A DNA stretch of 64,000 nucleotides, taken from Clostridia bacterium. Lineage in GTDB: Bacteria; Bacillota; Clostridia; Christensenellales; Aristaeellaceae. The notes under the pieces were generated by a model. The model saw only the letters and a list, made by a program, of their open reading frames with translations, did not search any database and was not told the DNA's origin. Within the stretch, counting starts at the first letter, position 1. Every line of letters begins with the position of its first letter. Positions 17,829 through 27,700 of the stretch are shown here, piece by piece. The DNA is taken from assembly GCA_017412715.1 (NCBI GenBank), contig JAFPWU010000010.1, positions 124,001 to 188,000 on the forward strand, read 5' to 3'. Made by a program: the position numbers and the translations under genes.

Positions 17829-19253
17829 ATGGGCGGATTTTTCGGGATTTCATCCCGGAGAGACTGTATGCTGGATGTCTTTTTCGGGGTGGACTACCAC
17901 TCCCATCTGGGCACGAAGCGGGCCGGCATGGCGGCGTGGGACCCGGAGATCGGACTCCAGCGGAAAATCCACAGCATCGAAAACGCGCCCTTCCGGACGA
18001 AGTTTGAAACGATCTTCCAGGAGATGCGGGGCACCTCCGCCATGGGATGTATTTCGGACAGCGATCCCCAGCCCCTGCTGATCCGTTCCTCCCTGGGCGT
18101 GTATTCCATCTGCATGACCGGCGTAATCCAGAATGACGACAAATTAATCGACCAGTATCTGTCCTTCAGCGGAGGGCACTTCGACTCCATGACCGGGGGC
18201 CGCATCAACCAGACGGAGCTTCTGGCGGCCCTGATCAACCAGAAGAGCAACTTCACGGAGGGCATTCTCTTTGCCCAGAAATCCATCGAAGGCACCGCCT
18301 CCATCCTGATTCTGAAGGAGGACGGACATCTTATCGCCGCCCGGGACCGCTTCGGCCGCCTGCCGGTGCAGGTGGGCCGGTCGGAGGACGGCTTCGCCGT
18401 CTCCTTTGAATCCTTCGCCTATCAGAAGCTGGGCTACGAGGACTGGCGGGAGCTGGGCAGCGGAGAAATCGTGGAGCTGAGTCCGGAGGAATGCATCCAG
18501 CTGAGCCCGCCCCGGAAGGAAAAGAAGATCTGCTCCTTCCTCTGGAGCTATTACGGATATCCCACCTCCACCTATGAGGGCGTCAACGTGGAGGCCATGC
18601 GCTACCGGAACGGAGCCCTCCTGGCGGAACAGGATCTGGAAAAGGGCAGCCTGGAGGAGATCGATTACGTGGGCGGCGTGCCGGACAGCGGAACCCCCCA
18701 CGCCATCGGCTACGCCAACCGGAGCGGCCGGCCCTTCGCCCGGGCCTTCATCAAGTATACCCCCACCTGGAGCCGCTCCTTCATGCCGGCCACCCAGGCG
18801 GACCGGGACAAGATCGCGAAGATGAAGCAGATTCCCGTGCACTCCCTGATTCAGGGAAAGGACCTGCTCTTCGTGGACGATTCCATCGTCCGGGGCACCC
18901 AGCTGCGGGAGACGGTGGAGTTCCTGTACGAGAACGGGGCTTCCGCCGTCCATATGCGCAGCGCCTGTCCCCCCATCATGTATGCCTGCAAGTACCTGAA
19001 TTTCTCCCGGAGCAACTCCGATATGGAGCTGATCGCCCGGCGGGTCATCGTGGAGCTGGAAGGCGAAGAGGGGCTGGAGCATCTGGCGGAATACGCGGAC
19101 CGGAATACGGAGCGCGGCCGGAAGCTGCGGGAGGCCATCTGCGAAAAGTTCCATTTCGCCTCCCTGGAATTCCAGAGCCTGGAAGGCGTGATCCAGGCCA
19201 TCGGCCTCGACCCCTGTGAACTATGCACCTATTGCTGGGACGGAAAGGAATGA
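17829..19253 (+). CDS. purF: Amidophosphoribosyltransferase, variant lacking the N-terminal Cys
   Basis: First committed enzyme of purine synthesis (PRPP plus glutamine to phosphoribosylamine). The 474 residues contain an N-terminal Ntn/GATase-II-like domain, a phosphoribosyltransferase domain with the PRPP loop [15 protein letters not shown], and cysteines placed like the 4Fe-4S ligands of Bacillus PurF (KICSFLW, MYACKYL, and two in CELCTYC). Classical PurF begins Met-Cys-Gly and uses that Cys as the glutaminase nucleophile; this protein begins Met-Gly-Gly-Phe-Phe-Gly and its first Cys is at residue 13. The same MGGFFG start is, from memory, common to a clostridial subfamily. Activity may depend on free ammonia or on a different Cys. 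The ATG at 17829 follows TTGGAGG. Confidence 0.85.
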   Translation: MGGFFGISSRRDCMLDVFFGVDYHSHLGTKRAGMAAWDPEIGLQRKIHSIENAPFRTKFETIFQEMRGTSAMGCISDSDPQPLLIRSSLGVYSICMTGVIQNDDKLIDQYLSFSGGHFDSMTGGRINQTELLAALINQKSNFTEGILFAQKSIEGTASILILKEDGHLIAARDRFGRLPVQVGRSEDGFAVSFESFAYQKLGYEDWRELGSGEIVELSPEECIQLSPPRKEKKICSFLWSYYGYPTSTYEGVNVEAMRYRNGALLAEQDLEKGSLEEIDYVGGVPDSGTPHAIGYANRSGRPFARAFIKYTPTWSRSFMPATQADRDKIAKMKQIPVHSLIQGKDLLFVDDSIVRGTQLRETVEFLYENGASAVHMRSACPPIMYACKYLNFSRSNSDMELIARRVIVELEGEEGLEHLAEYADRNTERGRKLREAICEKFHFASLEFQSLEGVIQAIGLDPCELCTYCWDGKE

Positions 19254-19257
19254 TATC

Positions 19258-20307
19258 ATGATCAAAAATTCCCATTCTGAAGCCTATGCCGCGGCGGGTG
19301 TGGACATCACCGCGGGCTACAAATCCGTGGAACTGATGAAGAAGCACATTGCCCGCACCAATACCCCCGGCGTGATCGGCGGCCTCGGGGGCTTCGGCGG
19401 GCTCTTCGCCCCGGATCTGACGGGCATGAAGAAGCCCATCCTGGTTTCCGGAACCGACGGCGTCGGCACCAAGCTGAAGATCGCCTTCCGGATGGACAAG
19501 CATGACACGGTGGGCATCGACTGCGTGGCCATGTGCGTAAACGACATTATCTGCAGCGGCGCCAGGCCCCTGTTCTTCCTGGACTACATCGCCTGCGGCA
19601 AAAACGTCCCGGAGCGGATCGAACAGATCGTGAAGGGGGTCTGCGAAGGCTGCGTCCAGTCCGGCGCCGCCCTGATCGGCGGGGAAACGGCGGAAATGCC
19701 CGGCTTCTATCCGGAGAACGAGTATGACCTGGCGGGATACGCCACCGGCATCGTGGACGAGGAAAAGATCATCGACAATACCCGCATGGCCCCCGGCGAC
19801 GCGGTGCTGGCCCTGCCCTCCTCCGGCGTCCACTCCAACGGCTTCAGCCTGGTGCGGAAGGTGCTGGATATCGAGCACGCGGACCTGACCTCCCCCCGGG
19901 AGGAGCTGGGCGGCCGGAGTCTGGGAGAGGCGCTGCTGGAGCCGACCCGGATCTATGTAAAGCCGGTGCTGGCCCTGCTGAACCGGGTGGACGTGAAGGG
20001 CATCAGCCACATCACCGGCGGCGGCTTCTACGAGAACATTCCCCGGAGCATCCCGGACGGCCTGTGCGCCCGGGTGAGCCGGAGCGCGGTGCGGGTGCTG
20101 CCGATCTTCGACCTGATCGCCAGGGCCGGGAATATCCCGGAGCGGGATATGTTCAACACCTTCAACATGGGCGTGGGTATGAGCGTGGTCGTGCCGGCGG
20201 ACCAGAAGGCCGAAGCCCTGGAAATCCTCCGGACCCACGGCGTGGACGCCTATGAGATCGGCTGTATCGTCCCCGCGGAGGACGGCAAGATTGAAATCGT
20301 CGAATAA
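19258..20307 (+). CDS. purM: Phosphoribosylformylglycinamidine cyclo-ligase (AIR synthetase)
   Basis: Closes the imidazole ring, using ATP and FGAM. The 349 residues show the PurM hallmarks: [14 protein letters not shown] at the start, [13 protein letters not shown], the metal/ATP-binding [19 protein letters not shown], and [13 protein letters not shown]. The start was set at ATG 19258, 4 bases after the purF stop with GGAAAGGA upstream; an in-frame ATG at 19216 lies inside purF and adds non-conserved residues. The tight spacing supports translational coupling. Confidence 0.96.
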   Translation: MIKNSHSEAYAAAGVDITAGYKSVELMKKHIARTNTPGVIGGLGGFGGLFAPDLTGMKKPILVSGTDGVGTKLKIAFRMDKHDTVGIDCVAMCVNDIICSGARPLFFLDYIACGKNVPERIEQIVKGVCEGCVQSGAALIGGETAEMPGFYPENEYDLAGYATGIVDEEKIIDNTRMAPGDAVLALPSSGVHSNGFSLVRKVLDIEHADLTSPREELGGRSLGEALLEPTRIYVKPVLALLNRVDVKGISHITGGGFYENIPRSIPDGLCARVSRSAVRVLPIFDLIARAGNIPERDMFNTFNMGVGMSVVVPADQKAEALEILRTHGVDAYEIGCIVPAEDGKIEIVE

Positions 20308-20317
20308 AGGAGACCCC

Positions 20318-20923
20318 ATGAAACAGACTAAAATCGCAGTGCTGGTATCCGGCGGCGGCACCAATCTGCAGGCGCTGCTGGACGCCCAGGCGGCAGGAAC
20401 CCTGCACAGAGGCCGCATCGTCCTGGTGATCAGTGACCGGCCCGGCGCCTTTGCCCTGAAGCGGGCGGAAAAATCCGGGGTTCCCGGGCTGGAAATCAGC
20501 AAAAAGGCCTGCGGCGGGCAGGCCGCCTTTGAGCAGAAGCTGACGGAGGCCCTGGAGGACCATGGCGCCGACCTGATCATCCTGGCCGGGTTCCTCAGCA
20601 TCCTGTCCGCGGACTTTACCCGGGCCTGGGATCACCGGATCCTGAACATCCATCCCAGCCTGATTCCCAGCTTCTGCGGCGCGGGCTTCTATGGCCTGAA
20701 GGTTCATGAGGCCGCCCTGGCCCGGGGCGTCAAGGTCACCGGCGCCACCGTGCACTATGTGAACGAGATTCCCGACGGAGGCGAAATCATCGCCCAGAAG
20801 GCGGTGGAGATCCTCCCGGGGGATACCCCCGAGATCCTGCAGCGGCGGGTCATGGAGCAGGCGGAATGGATCCTCCTGCCCCAGGCGGCGGAAACCGTGT
20901 CCGCCCTGCTGGCTGACCGGTAA
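20318..20923 (+). CDS. purN: Phosphoribosylglycinamide formyltransferase
   Basis: Transfers the formyl group of 10-formyl-THF to GAR. The 201-residue protein starts MKQTKIAVLVSGGGTNLQAL and has the NIHPSLIPSF active-site block, a catalytic-type His in GATVHYVN, and the C-terminal DGGEIIAQ. Start at ATG 20318 (AAAGGAGA upstream), 10 bases after purM. Its formyl donor is made by the fhs product encoded further down the cluster. Confidence 0.95.
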   Translation: MKQTKIAVLVSGGGTNLQALLDAQAAGTLHRGRIVLVISDRPGAFALKRAEKSGVPGLEISKKACGGQAAFEQKLTEALEDHGADLIILAGFLSILSADFTRAWDHRILNIHPSLIPSFCGAGFYGLKVHEAALARGVKVTGATVHYVNEIPDGGEIIAQKAVEILPGDTPEILQRRVMEQAEWILLPQAAETVSALLADR

Positions 20924-21002
20924 CCCCCGTCGCGGACCTTCCCCCGGCCATGCGTCCCCCGGAGAAAGCTGACCTCCGCGGAACGCTTCCCCCGAATCAG
21001 CC

Positions 21003-21047
21003 TGTTCCCGCAAGACCGACTGATCGACTGTTCCCCCAAGACCGACT
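21003..21047 (+). repeat. Two-copy 26-base direct repeat between purN and the IMP cyclohydrolase gene
   Basis: TGTTCCCGCAAGACCGACT (21003-21021) recurs with one change at 21029-21047, a 26-base period. The surrounding 165-base gap has no coding sequence. The meaning is unknown; it may be a remnant of a duplicated intercistronic element. Confidence 0.6.
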
Positions 21048-21088
21048 CTCAAACCACAGACGGAAGAACAAATCCTAAGGAGGGCACC

Positions 21089-21808
21089 ATGAACATCTAT
21101 GAGCTTCAGTCCCCTGCCGCGCTGCTGGCCGGCAATCCCTATCCCGGACGGGGCATCGTCCTGGGCATGACCCCGGACGGAACCCATGCCGCAGCCGCCT
21201 ATTTCATCATGGGGCGCAGTGAGAACAGCCGGAACCGGATCTTCACAGAGAAGAACGGCGAGGTCTTCACGGAGCCCTTCGACGCCTCGAAGGTCACCGA
21301 CCCCTCCCTCATCATCTATGCCGCCATCCGTCAGCTGGACAACCATCTGATCGTCACCAACGGCAACCAGACCGACACCGTCTACGAAGGGCTTCAAGCC
21401 GGCCGGACCTTCTCCGAAGCCCTGGCCTCCCGCTGCTTCGAGCCGGACGCCCCCAACTTCACCCCCCGGATCAGCGGCATGATCACCTTCGGGGAAAAGG
21501 ATTTCACCTATCAGATGAGCATTCTGAAGAGCGCGGATCCGGAGGGCACGGCCTGCCACCGCTACACCTTCGATTATGCGCCCCTGCCCGGGGTCGGCCA
21601 CTTCCTCCATACCTACGTGACCGACGGGAACCCCATTCCCACCTTCCAGGGCGAGCCGGAGCGGATGGCCATCCCCGACAGCATCGACGATTTTACGAAG
21701 GAGCTGTGGGACGCGCTGAATGCCGACAACCGCATCAGCCTCTACGTCCGCTACGTGGATCTGAAAACCGGGAAGGCCGAAAACCGGCTGATCAACAAGC
21801 ACGCCTGA
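21089..21808 (+). CDS. IMP cyclohydrolase (PurO-like, stand-alone)
   Basis: Closes FAICAR to IMP, the last step of the pathway. The 239-residue protein matches the separate IMP cyclohydrolase family (PurO/IMP_cyclohyd fold) rather than the N-terminal domain of PurH: it contains NPYPGRGIVLGM, YFIMGRSENSRNR and RQLDNHLIVTNGNQT. It sits next to a stand-alone AICAR transformylase, so the two reactions of bifunctional PurH are split over two genes. ATG with AAGGAGG 8 bases upstream. Confidence 0.9.
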   Translation: MNIYELQSPAALLAGNPYPGRGIVLGMTPDGTHAAAAYFIMGRSENSRNRIFTEKNGEVFTEPFDASKVTDPSLIIYAAIRQLDNHLIVTNGNQTDTVYEGLQAGRTFSEALASRCFEPDAPNFTPRISGMITFGEKDFTYQMSILKSADPEGTACHRYTFDYAPLPGVGHFLHTYVTDGNPIPTFQGEPERMAIPDSIDDFTKELWDALNADNRISLYVRYVDLKTGKAENRLINKHA

Positions 21809-21878
21809 TCCGATTCCAGGGCCGTCCGCCCATCCTCAAACCGACCGTCCTCACGGAATAAAGAAGGGAGCCTCACCC

Positions 21879-23063
21879 ATGAAAGAATTTGAACTGAAGT
21901 ACGGCTGCAACCCGAACCAGAAGCCCGCGAAAATCTATATGCGGGACGGCAGCGACCTGCCCATCGAAATCCTCAGCGGCCGCCCCGGCTATATCAACTT
22001 CCTGGATGCCTTCAACAGCTGGCAGCTGGTGAAGGAGCTGAAGGAAGCCCTGGGCCTGCCCGCGGTCACCTCCTTCAAGCATGTAAGCCCCACCAGCGCC
22101 GCCGTGGGCATCCCCCTGAGCCAGGATCTGAAGCGCGCCTGCTTCGTGGACGACATCCCGGGGCTGGATGATTCCCCCCTGGCCTGCGCCTACGCCCGCG
22201 CCCGGGGCACGGACCGGATGTGCTCCTTCGGGGACTGGGTCGCCCTGAGCGATCCCTGCGACGTGACCACCGCCCTGATGCTGAAGCGGGAGGTTTCCGA
22301 CGGCGTCATCGCCCCCGGATACGACCCGGAAGCTCTGAAAATTCTGAAAACCAAGCGGAAGGGAAACTACAACATCGTCCGGATCGACCCGGATTACGTG
22401 CCGGAAGTCCAGGAGCGGAAGCAGGTCTTCGGCATCACCTTCGAGCAGGGAAGAAATAACTTCAAAATCAACCGGGAGCTGCTCTCCAATGTGGTCACCG
22501 CCCGGAAGGACCTGCCGGAGACCGCCGTGCGGGATCTGATCGTCTCCCTGATTACCCTGAAGTATACCCAGTCCAACTCCGTCTGCTACGCAGTGGACGG
22601 TCAGGCCATCGGCGTGGGTGCCGGCCAGCAGAGCCGCATCCACTGCACCCGGCTGGCGGGCAGCAAGGCGGATACCTGGTTCCTGCGGCAGCATGAAAAG
22701 GTGCTGAACCTGCCCTTCCGGGCGGATCTGGGCCGGCCGGACCGGGACAATGTCATCGACGGCTATATCAATCAGAATGAAGAGGACGTGTGCGCCGAGG
22801 GCGTCTGGCAGAAATACTTCACCCGGCGGCCGGAGCCCTTCACCCGGGAGGAGCAGCGGGCCTTCCTGGCCACCCGCACCGGCGTGGCCCTGGGGTCCGA
22901 TGCCTTCTTCCCCTTCAGCGACAACATCCAGCGGGCGGCGGCCAGCGGCGTTCAGTACATTGCCGAGCCCGGCGGCTCCATCCGGGATGACGCGGTGATC
23001 TCCTGCGCGGACGACTTCGGCATGACCATGTGCTTCACCGGCATGCGCCTGTTCCATCATTAA
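21879..23063 (+). CDS. purH: AICAR formyltransferase (stand-alone, PurH C-terminal type)
   Basis: Transfers a formyl group from 10-formyl-THF to AICAR. The 394 residues correspond to the transformylase half of PurH only: ELKYGCNPNQKPA at the N-terminus, the KHVSPTSAAVGIPLS block with the Lys-His pair, QSNSVCYAVDGQAIGVGAGQQSR, and SDAFFPFSDNIQRAA. The MGS-like IMP cyclohydrolase domain is absent, consistent with the neighbouring PurO-like gene. ATG preceded by AAGGGAG. Confidence 0.93.
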   Translation: MKEFELKYGCNPNQKPAKIYMRDGSDLPIEILSGRPGYINFLDAFNSWQLVKELKEALGLPAVTSFKHVSPTSAAVGIPLSQDLKRACFVDDIPGLDDSPLACAYARARGTDRMCSFGDWVALSDPCDVTTALMLKREVSDGVIAPGYDPEALKILKTKRKGNYNIVRIDPDYVPEVQERKQVFGITFEQGRNNFKINRELLSNVVTARKDLPETAVRDLIVSLITLKYTQSNSVCYAVDGQAIGVGAGQQSRIHCTRLAGSKADTWFLRQHEKVLNLPFRADLGRPDRDNVIDGYINQNEEDVCAEGVWQKYFTRRPEPFTREEQRAFLATRTGVALGSDAFFPFSDNIQRAAASGVQYIAEPGGSIRDDAVISCADDFGMTMCFTGMRLFHH

Positions 23064-23404
23064 TCCGGAATTCAGCAGGATTCCTGCTAAGTGGCCAGCC
23101 AAGCCGCAGGGGTGTTCCGGATCCGGGGGCCTTGATTCTCGCCGGTACTTAGCGATTGACAAGCCGCAAGGCGCAGACAGAGCTTAGTACCGCTGCGTAA
23201 GTGAACGGGGGTTTCGAGCGCCCGGAAAACTGTCCAGTGGACAGTTTGCAGTGAGAAACGGGCAGCAGCCCCGGGCAGGAGAGGCCTGCCGCGTGCGGTG
23301 CGCGAGGCGCTTGCGCCCGCGGTGCGCGTGCGATTCCTTACCCCCGGGACGGAATTCCCCGAGAGCGAGGCGAAGCAATTGAATAATAGCAAAGGAAAGA
23401 TCAT
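23064..23404. other. 341-base non-coding insert within the purine operon
   Basis: No ORF with coding signs. It holds a perfect 8-base palindrome with a three-base centre, AACTGTCC-AGT-GGACAGTT (about 23228-23246), a repeated CTTAGTACC/GTACTTAGC motif (about 23140-23200), and a G/C-rich zone with several GCGC inverted repeats (23280-23330). This looks like one or two small intergenic repeat elements inserted between the AICAR transformylase gene and purD. No promoter is obvious, so purD is probably still read from upstream. Confidence 0.5.
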
Positions 23405-24667
23405 ATGAACATTCTCGTTATTGGCGGCGGCGGCCGCGAGCACGCCATCATCAGGGCCCTGCGCAAGAATCCGCAGGTGGAAACCGTCTGGGCGCTGCCC
23501 GGAAACGGCGGCATCGCCCGGGACGCGATCTGCGTGAACATTGGGGCGAAGGACATCGAAGGCATCGTTTCCTTTGCCTCCTCCCACCCCGTGGATTACG
23601 CCGTGGTGGCTCCGGACGACCCCCTGGCCCTGGGCTGCGTGGACGCCCTGGAGGCCGCGGGCATCCCCTGCTTCGGCCCCCGGAAGAACGCGGCCGTTAT
23701 CGAGGGCAGCAAGGTTTTCGCCAAGGATCTGATGAAAAAGTACGGCATTCCCACCGCGGCCTATCAGGTCTTCGATGACCCGGCCGCGGCCCTGCGGTAT
23801 CTGGAAACCTCCCCCCTGCCGGCGGTGGTCAAGGCCGACGGGCTGGCCCTGGGGAAGGGCGTCCTCATCTGCCCCACCCGGGAGGAAGCCTTTGCCGCCG
23901 TCCGGGCCATCATGGAGGATAAGCAGTTCGGGGACAGCGGCAACCGCATCGTCATCGAGGAATTCCTGCAGGGGCCGGAGGTATCCGTCCTTTCCTTCAC
24001 CGACGGAGAAACCGTGGTTCCCATGGTCTCCAGCATGGATCACAAGCGCGCCGGGGACGGGGATACCGGCCTGAATACCGGCGGCATGGGCACCGTGGCG
24101 CCCAACCCCTGCTATACGCCGGAGGTGGCGGCCCGGTGCATGGAGGAAATCTTCCTGCCCACCATCCGGGCCATGAAGGCGGAAGGCCGCCCCTTCCGGG
24201 GATGCCTGTATTTCGGCCTCATGATCACCTCCGCCGGCCCGAAGGTCATTGAGTACAACTGCCGCTTCGGCGATCCGGAAACCCAGGTGGTGCTCCCCCT
24301 GCTGGAGAGCGATCTGCTGACCGTGATGCAGGCGGTTTCCTCGGGCAGGCTGGCGGAGACGGAGGTCCGCTTCTCGAACCGGCATGCCTGCTGCGTGGTG
24401 CTGGCCTCCCGGGGATATCCGGAGCACTATGAGAAGGGCTTCGAAATCACCGTGCCCCCGGAGGTCTGGCCCCATACCTATGTGGCCGGCGCCGCGGAGA
24501 AGGACGGAAAGCTCCTGACCTCCGGCGGCCGGGTGCTGGGGGTGACGGCCGTGGCGGACAGCCTGGAGGAGGCCGTCCGGGAAGCCTACGCCCTGGCGGA
24601 GAAGGTCACCTTCGAAAACAAATACCTGCGGCACGACATCGGCCAAAGGGCCATGGCATTCAGATAA
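23405..24667 (+). CDS. purD: Phosphoribosylamine-glycine ligase (GAR synthetase)
   Basis: ATP-grasp ligase joining glycine to phosphoribosylamine. The 420 residues begin MNILVIGGGGREHAIIRAL and have the family blocks PVDYAVVAPDDPLALG, VVKADGLALGKGV, LNTGGMGTVAP and YNCRFGDPETQVVLPLL. Full length. AAGGAAAG lies 7 bases upstream of the ATG. It uses the unstable product of PurF. Confidence 0.96.
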   Translation: MNILVIGGGGREHAIIRALRKNPQVETVWALPGNGGIARDAICVNIGAKDIEGIVSFASSHPVDYAVVAPDDPLALGCVDALEAAGIPCFGPRKNAAVIEGSKVFAKDLMKKYGIPTAAYQVFDDPAAALRYLETSPLPAVVKADGLALGKGVLICPTREEAFAAVRAIMEDKQFGDSGNRIVIEEFLQGPEVSVLSFTDGETVVPMVSSMDHKRAGDGDTGLNTGGMGTVAPNPCYTPEVAARCMEEIFLPTIRAMKAEGRPFRGCLYFGLMITSAGPKVIEYNCRFGDPETQVVLPLLESDLLTVMQAVSSGRLAETEVRFSNRHACCVVLASRGYPEHYEKGFEITVPPEVWPHTYVAGAAEKDGKLLTSGGRVLGVTAVADSLEEAVREAYALAEKVTFENKYLRHDIGQRAMAFR

Positions 24668-24768
24668 GCGGACGGAAACCGCACCCCCGCTTCCCCCGGC
24701 GCTTCCGCCGGCGGCGCGGGGATGTTTCATCGGATACAGAGTATCAGAAAGACATGAGGTAACGCATC

Positions 24769-27700
24769 ATGGTCTACCGTATCTTCGTGGAGAAAAAACC
24801 CGGGCTGGACAACGAAGCCTCCGCCCTCCTTTCCGACGCCCGCACCTTCCTGGGCATCACCGCCCTGGAGAAGGTCCGGCTGCTGAACCGCTACGACGCG
24901 GAGAATATCACCCCCGAGGCCTTTGACCTGGCCGTGCGGGAAGTCTTCTCGGAGCCCCCGCTGGATCTGACCTCCGGGGAGGCGGACACCGAGGGCGCCG
25001 CCGCGGTCTTTGCCGTGGAATACCTGCCGGGGCAGTTCGACCAGCGGGCGGATTCCGCCGTCCAGTGCGTCCAGATGCTGACCCAGGGCTCCCGGCCGCT
25101 GATCCGCAGCGCCCGGGTCTACCTGCTCTACGGCGCCCTGTCGGAGGCGGACATCCTGGAGATCAAGAAGTATGTCATCAACCCGGTGGAAGCCCGGGAA
25201 GCCTCGCTGGAAAAGCCGGAGACCCTGGCGGCGGACTATGCCATCCCCACCGAGGTGGCCACCCTGCAGGGCTTCACCGACCTGGACCGGGCGGGGCTGG
25301 AAGCCTTCGTCCGGGACTACGGCCTGGCCATGGACGCGGAGGATATCTCCTTCTGCCAGCAGTATTTCCGGCAGGAAGGCCGGAATCCCACCATCACGGA
25401 AATCCGGATGCTGGATACCTACTGGAGCGACCACTGCCGGCATACCACCTTCCTGACGGAAATCGACAGCGTCCGCTTCCAGGATCCCGTCCTGGAGGCC
25501 GCCTGGGGCCGGTACCTGGCCGCCCGGAAGGAGCTGGGCCGGGAATCCAAACCCTTGTGCCTCATGGATCTGGCCACGGTGGCCGCCAAGGCGCTGCGGA
25601 AAAAGGGCCTGCTGGAAAAGCTGGACGAGAGCGAGGAGATCAACGCCTGCACGGTCCGCATGGACGTGACCGTGGACGGCGCCGTCCAGCCCTGGCTCCT
25701 GCTGTTCAAGAACGAAACCCATAACCATCCCACGGAGATCGAGCCCTTCGGCGGCGCGGCCACCTGCATCGGCGGCGCCATCCGGGATCCCCTCAGCGGC
25801 CGGGCCTATGTCTACGGCGCCATGCGGGTCACCGGAGCGGCGGATCCCACCCGGCCGGTTTCCGAAACCCTGCCCGGCAAGCTGCCCCAGCGGAAGCTGG
25901 TGACCACCGCCGCGGCGGGCTATTCCTCCTACGGCAATCAGATCGGCCTGGCCACGGGCATCGTGGACGAGCTGTATCATCCGGGCTACGCAGCCAAGCG
26001 CATGGAAATCGGCGCGGTCATCGCCGCAGCCCCGGCGGAAAATGTGCGCCGGGAGCGGCCCGCCCCCGGGGATGTGGTCATCCTGCTGGGCGGAGCCACC
26101 GGCCGGGACGGCATCGGCGGAGCCACCGGCTCCTCCAAGGCCCATAACGCCCACAGCGTGGAAACCTGCGGCGCGGAGGTCCAGAAGGGCAACGCCCCGG
26201 AGGAGCGGAAGCTGCAGCGGCTGTTCCGCAATCCCGCCGCCACGAAGCTGATCAAGCGGTGCAACGATTTCGGCGCCGGCGGCGTCTCCGTGGCCATCGG
26301 CGAGCTGGCCGACGGGCTGGAGATCGACCTGGACGCGGTACCGAAGAAATATGAGGGGCTGGACGGCACGGAGCTGGCCATCTCCGAGAGCCAGGAGCGG
26401 ATGGCCGTCGTGGTCACCGCGGAGGACGCGGACACCTTCCTGTCCCTTGCGGCGGCAGAGAACCTGCAGGCCACCCCGGTGGCCCGGGTGGCGGCCGAGC
26501 CCCGGCTGCGCATGCACTGGAACGGAAAGACCATCGTGGATATCAGCCGGGATTTCCTGAACTCCAACGGCGCCCCGAAGCATATCACCATGGCGCCGGA
26601 AAGCTCCCGCCCCGCGGAAACCGCCCCCGTCCTGACCGGGGATTTCCGGCAGGATACGCTGAACCTGGCTGGCAGCCTTCCCTTCTGCAGCCGGCAGGGG
26701 CTCTCCGAGCGGTTTGACTCCACCATCGGCGCGGGCACCGTGCTCATGCCCTTCGGCGGAAAATACCAGGCGACCCCCATCCAGGCCATGGTGCAGAAGG
26801 TGAGCCTGGAAAAGGGCGAAACCGATACCTGCACCCTCATGTCCTGGGGGTACGATCCGGAACTTTCCTCCCGCAGCCCCTACCACGGGGCCTACCTGGC
26901 GGTGACGGACAGCGTGGCCAAGCTCATTGCCGCCGGCAGCAGCTATGAGGATATCTACCTGACCTTCCAGGAGTATTTTGAGAAGCCCGGCACGGATCCC
27001 CGGCGCTGGGGCAAGCCCCTGGCCGCCCTGCTGGGCGCCTTTGACGCCCAGATGAATCTGGGCATCGGCGCCATCGGCGGCAAGGACTCCATGTCCGGCT
27101 CCTTCGAGGATCTGGATGTGCCGCCCACCCTGGTGTCCTTCGCGGTCACCACGGGAAAAACCGGCGAAATCATCTCCTCCGAATTCAAGGCCCCGGGGCA
27201 TCCGGTGGCGGTGCTGTCCCCGGAGTATGACGCCCAGGGCCTGCCGGTCACCGAGTCCCTGCTGGCCCTCTTCCGCCGGGTCACCCGCCTCATGCGGGAG
27301 GGAAAGATCCTCTCCTGCCGGGCCGGAGAAATCGGCGGCCCCCTGGGCTCCGCCCTGAAGATGGCCTTCGGCAGCCGGCTTGGCATGGAGATCGCCGAGG
27401 GCTGGAGCCTGGAGGAGCTGTTCACCCCGAAATACGGCTCCCTGATCGTGGAGCTTTCCGAGGACCTGCCGGAGGGGCGGCTGCTGGGCCGCATCACCTC
27501 CGATCCCGTCTTCACCCTGCGGGGCAGCCGGGTCACCCTGGCGGAGGTCATGAACTCCTATCTGGGCACCCTGGAGCCGGTTTATCCCACCCAGGCGCCG
27601 GGTGGCCGGAAGGAAGTTTCCATCCCTCAGATCAGCTATCAGGCCTCTTCCTGGCCCGCTCCCGCCCTGCGCACCGCCAGGCCCCGGGTGCTGATTCCCG

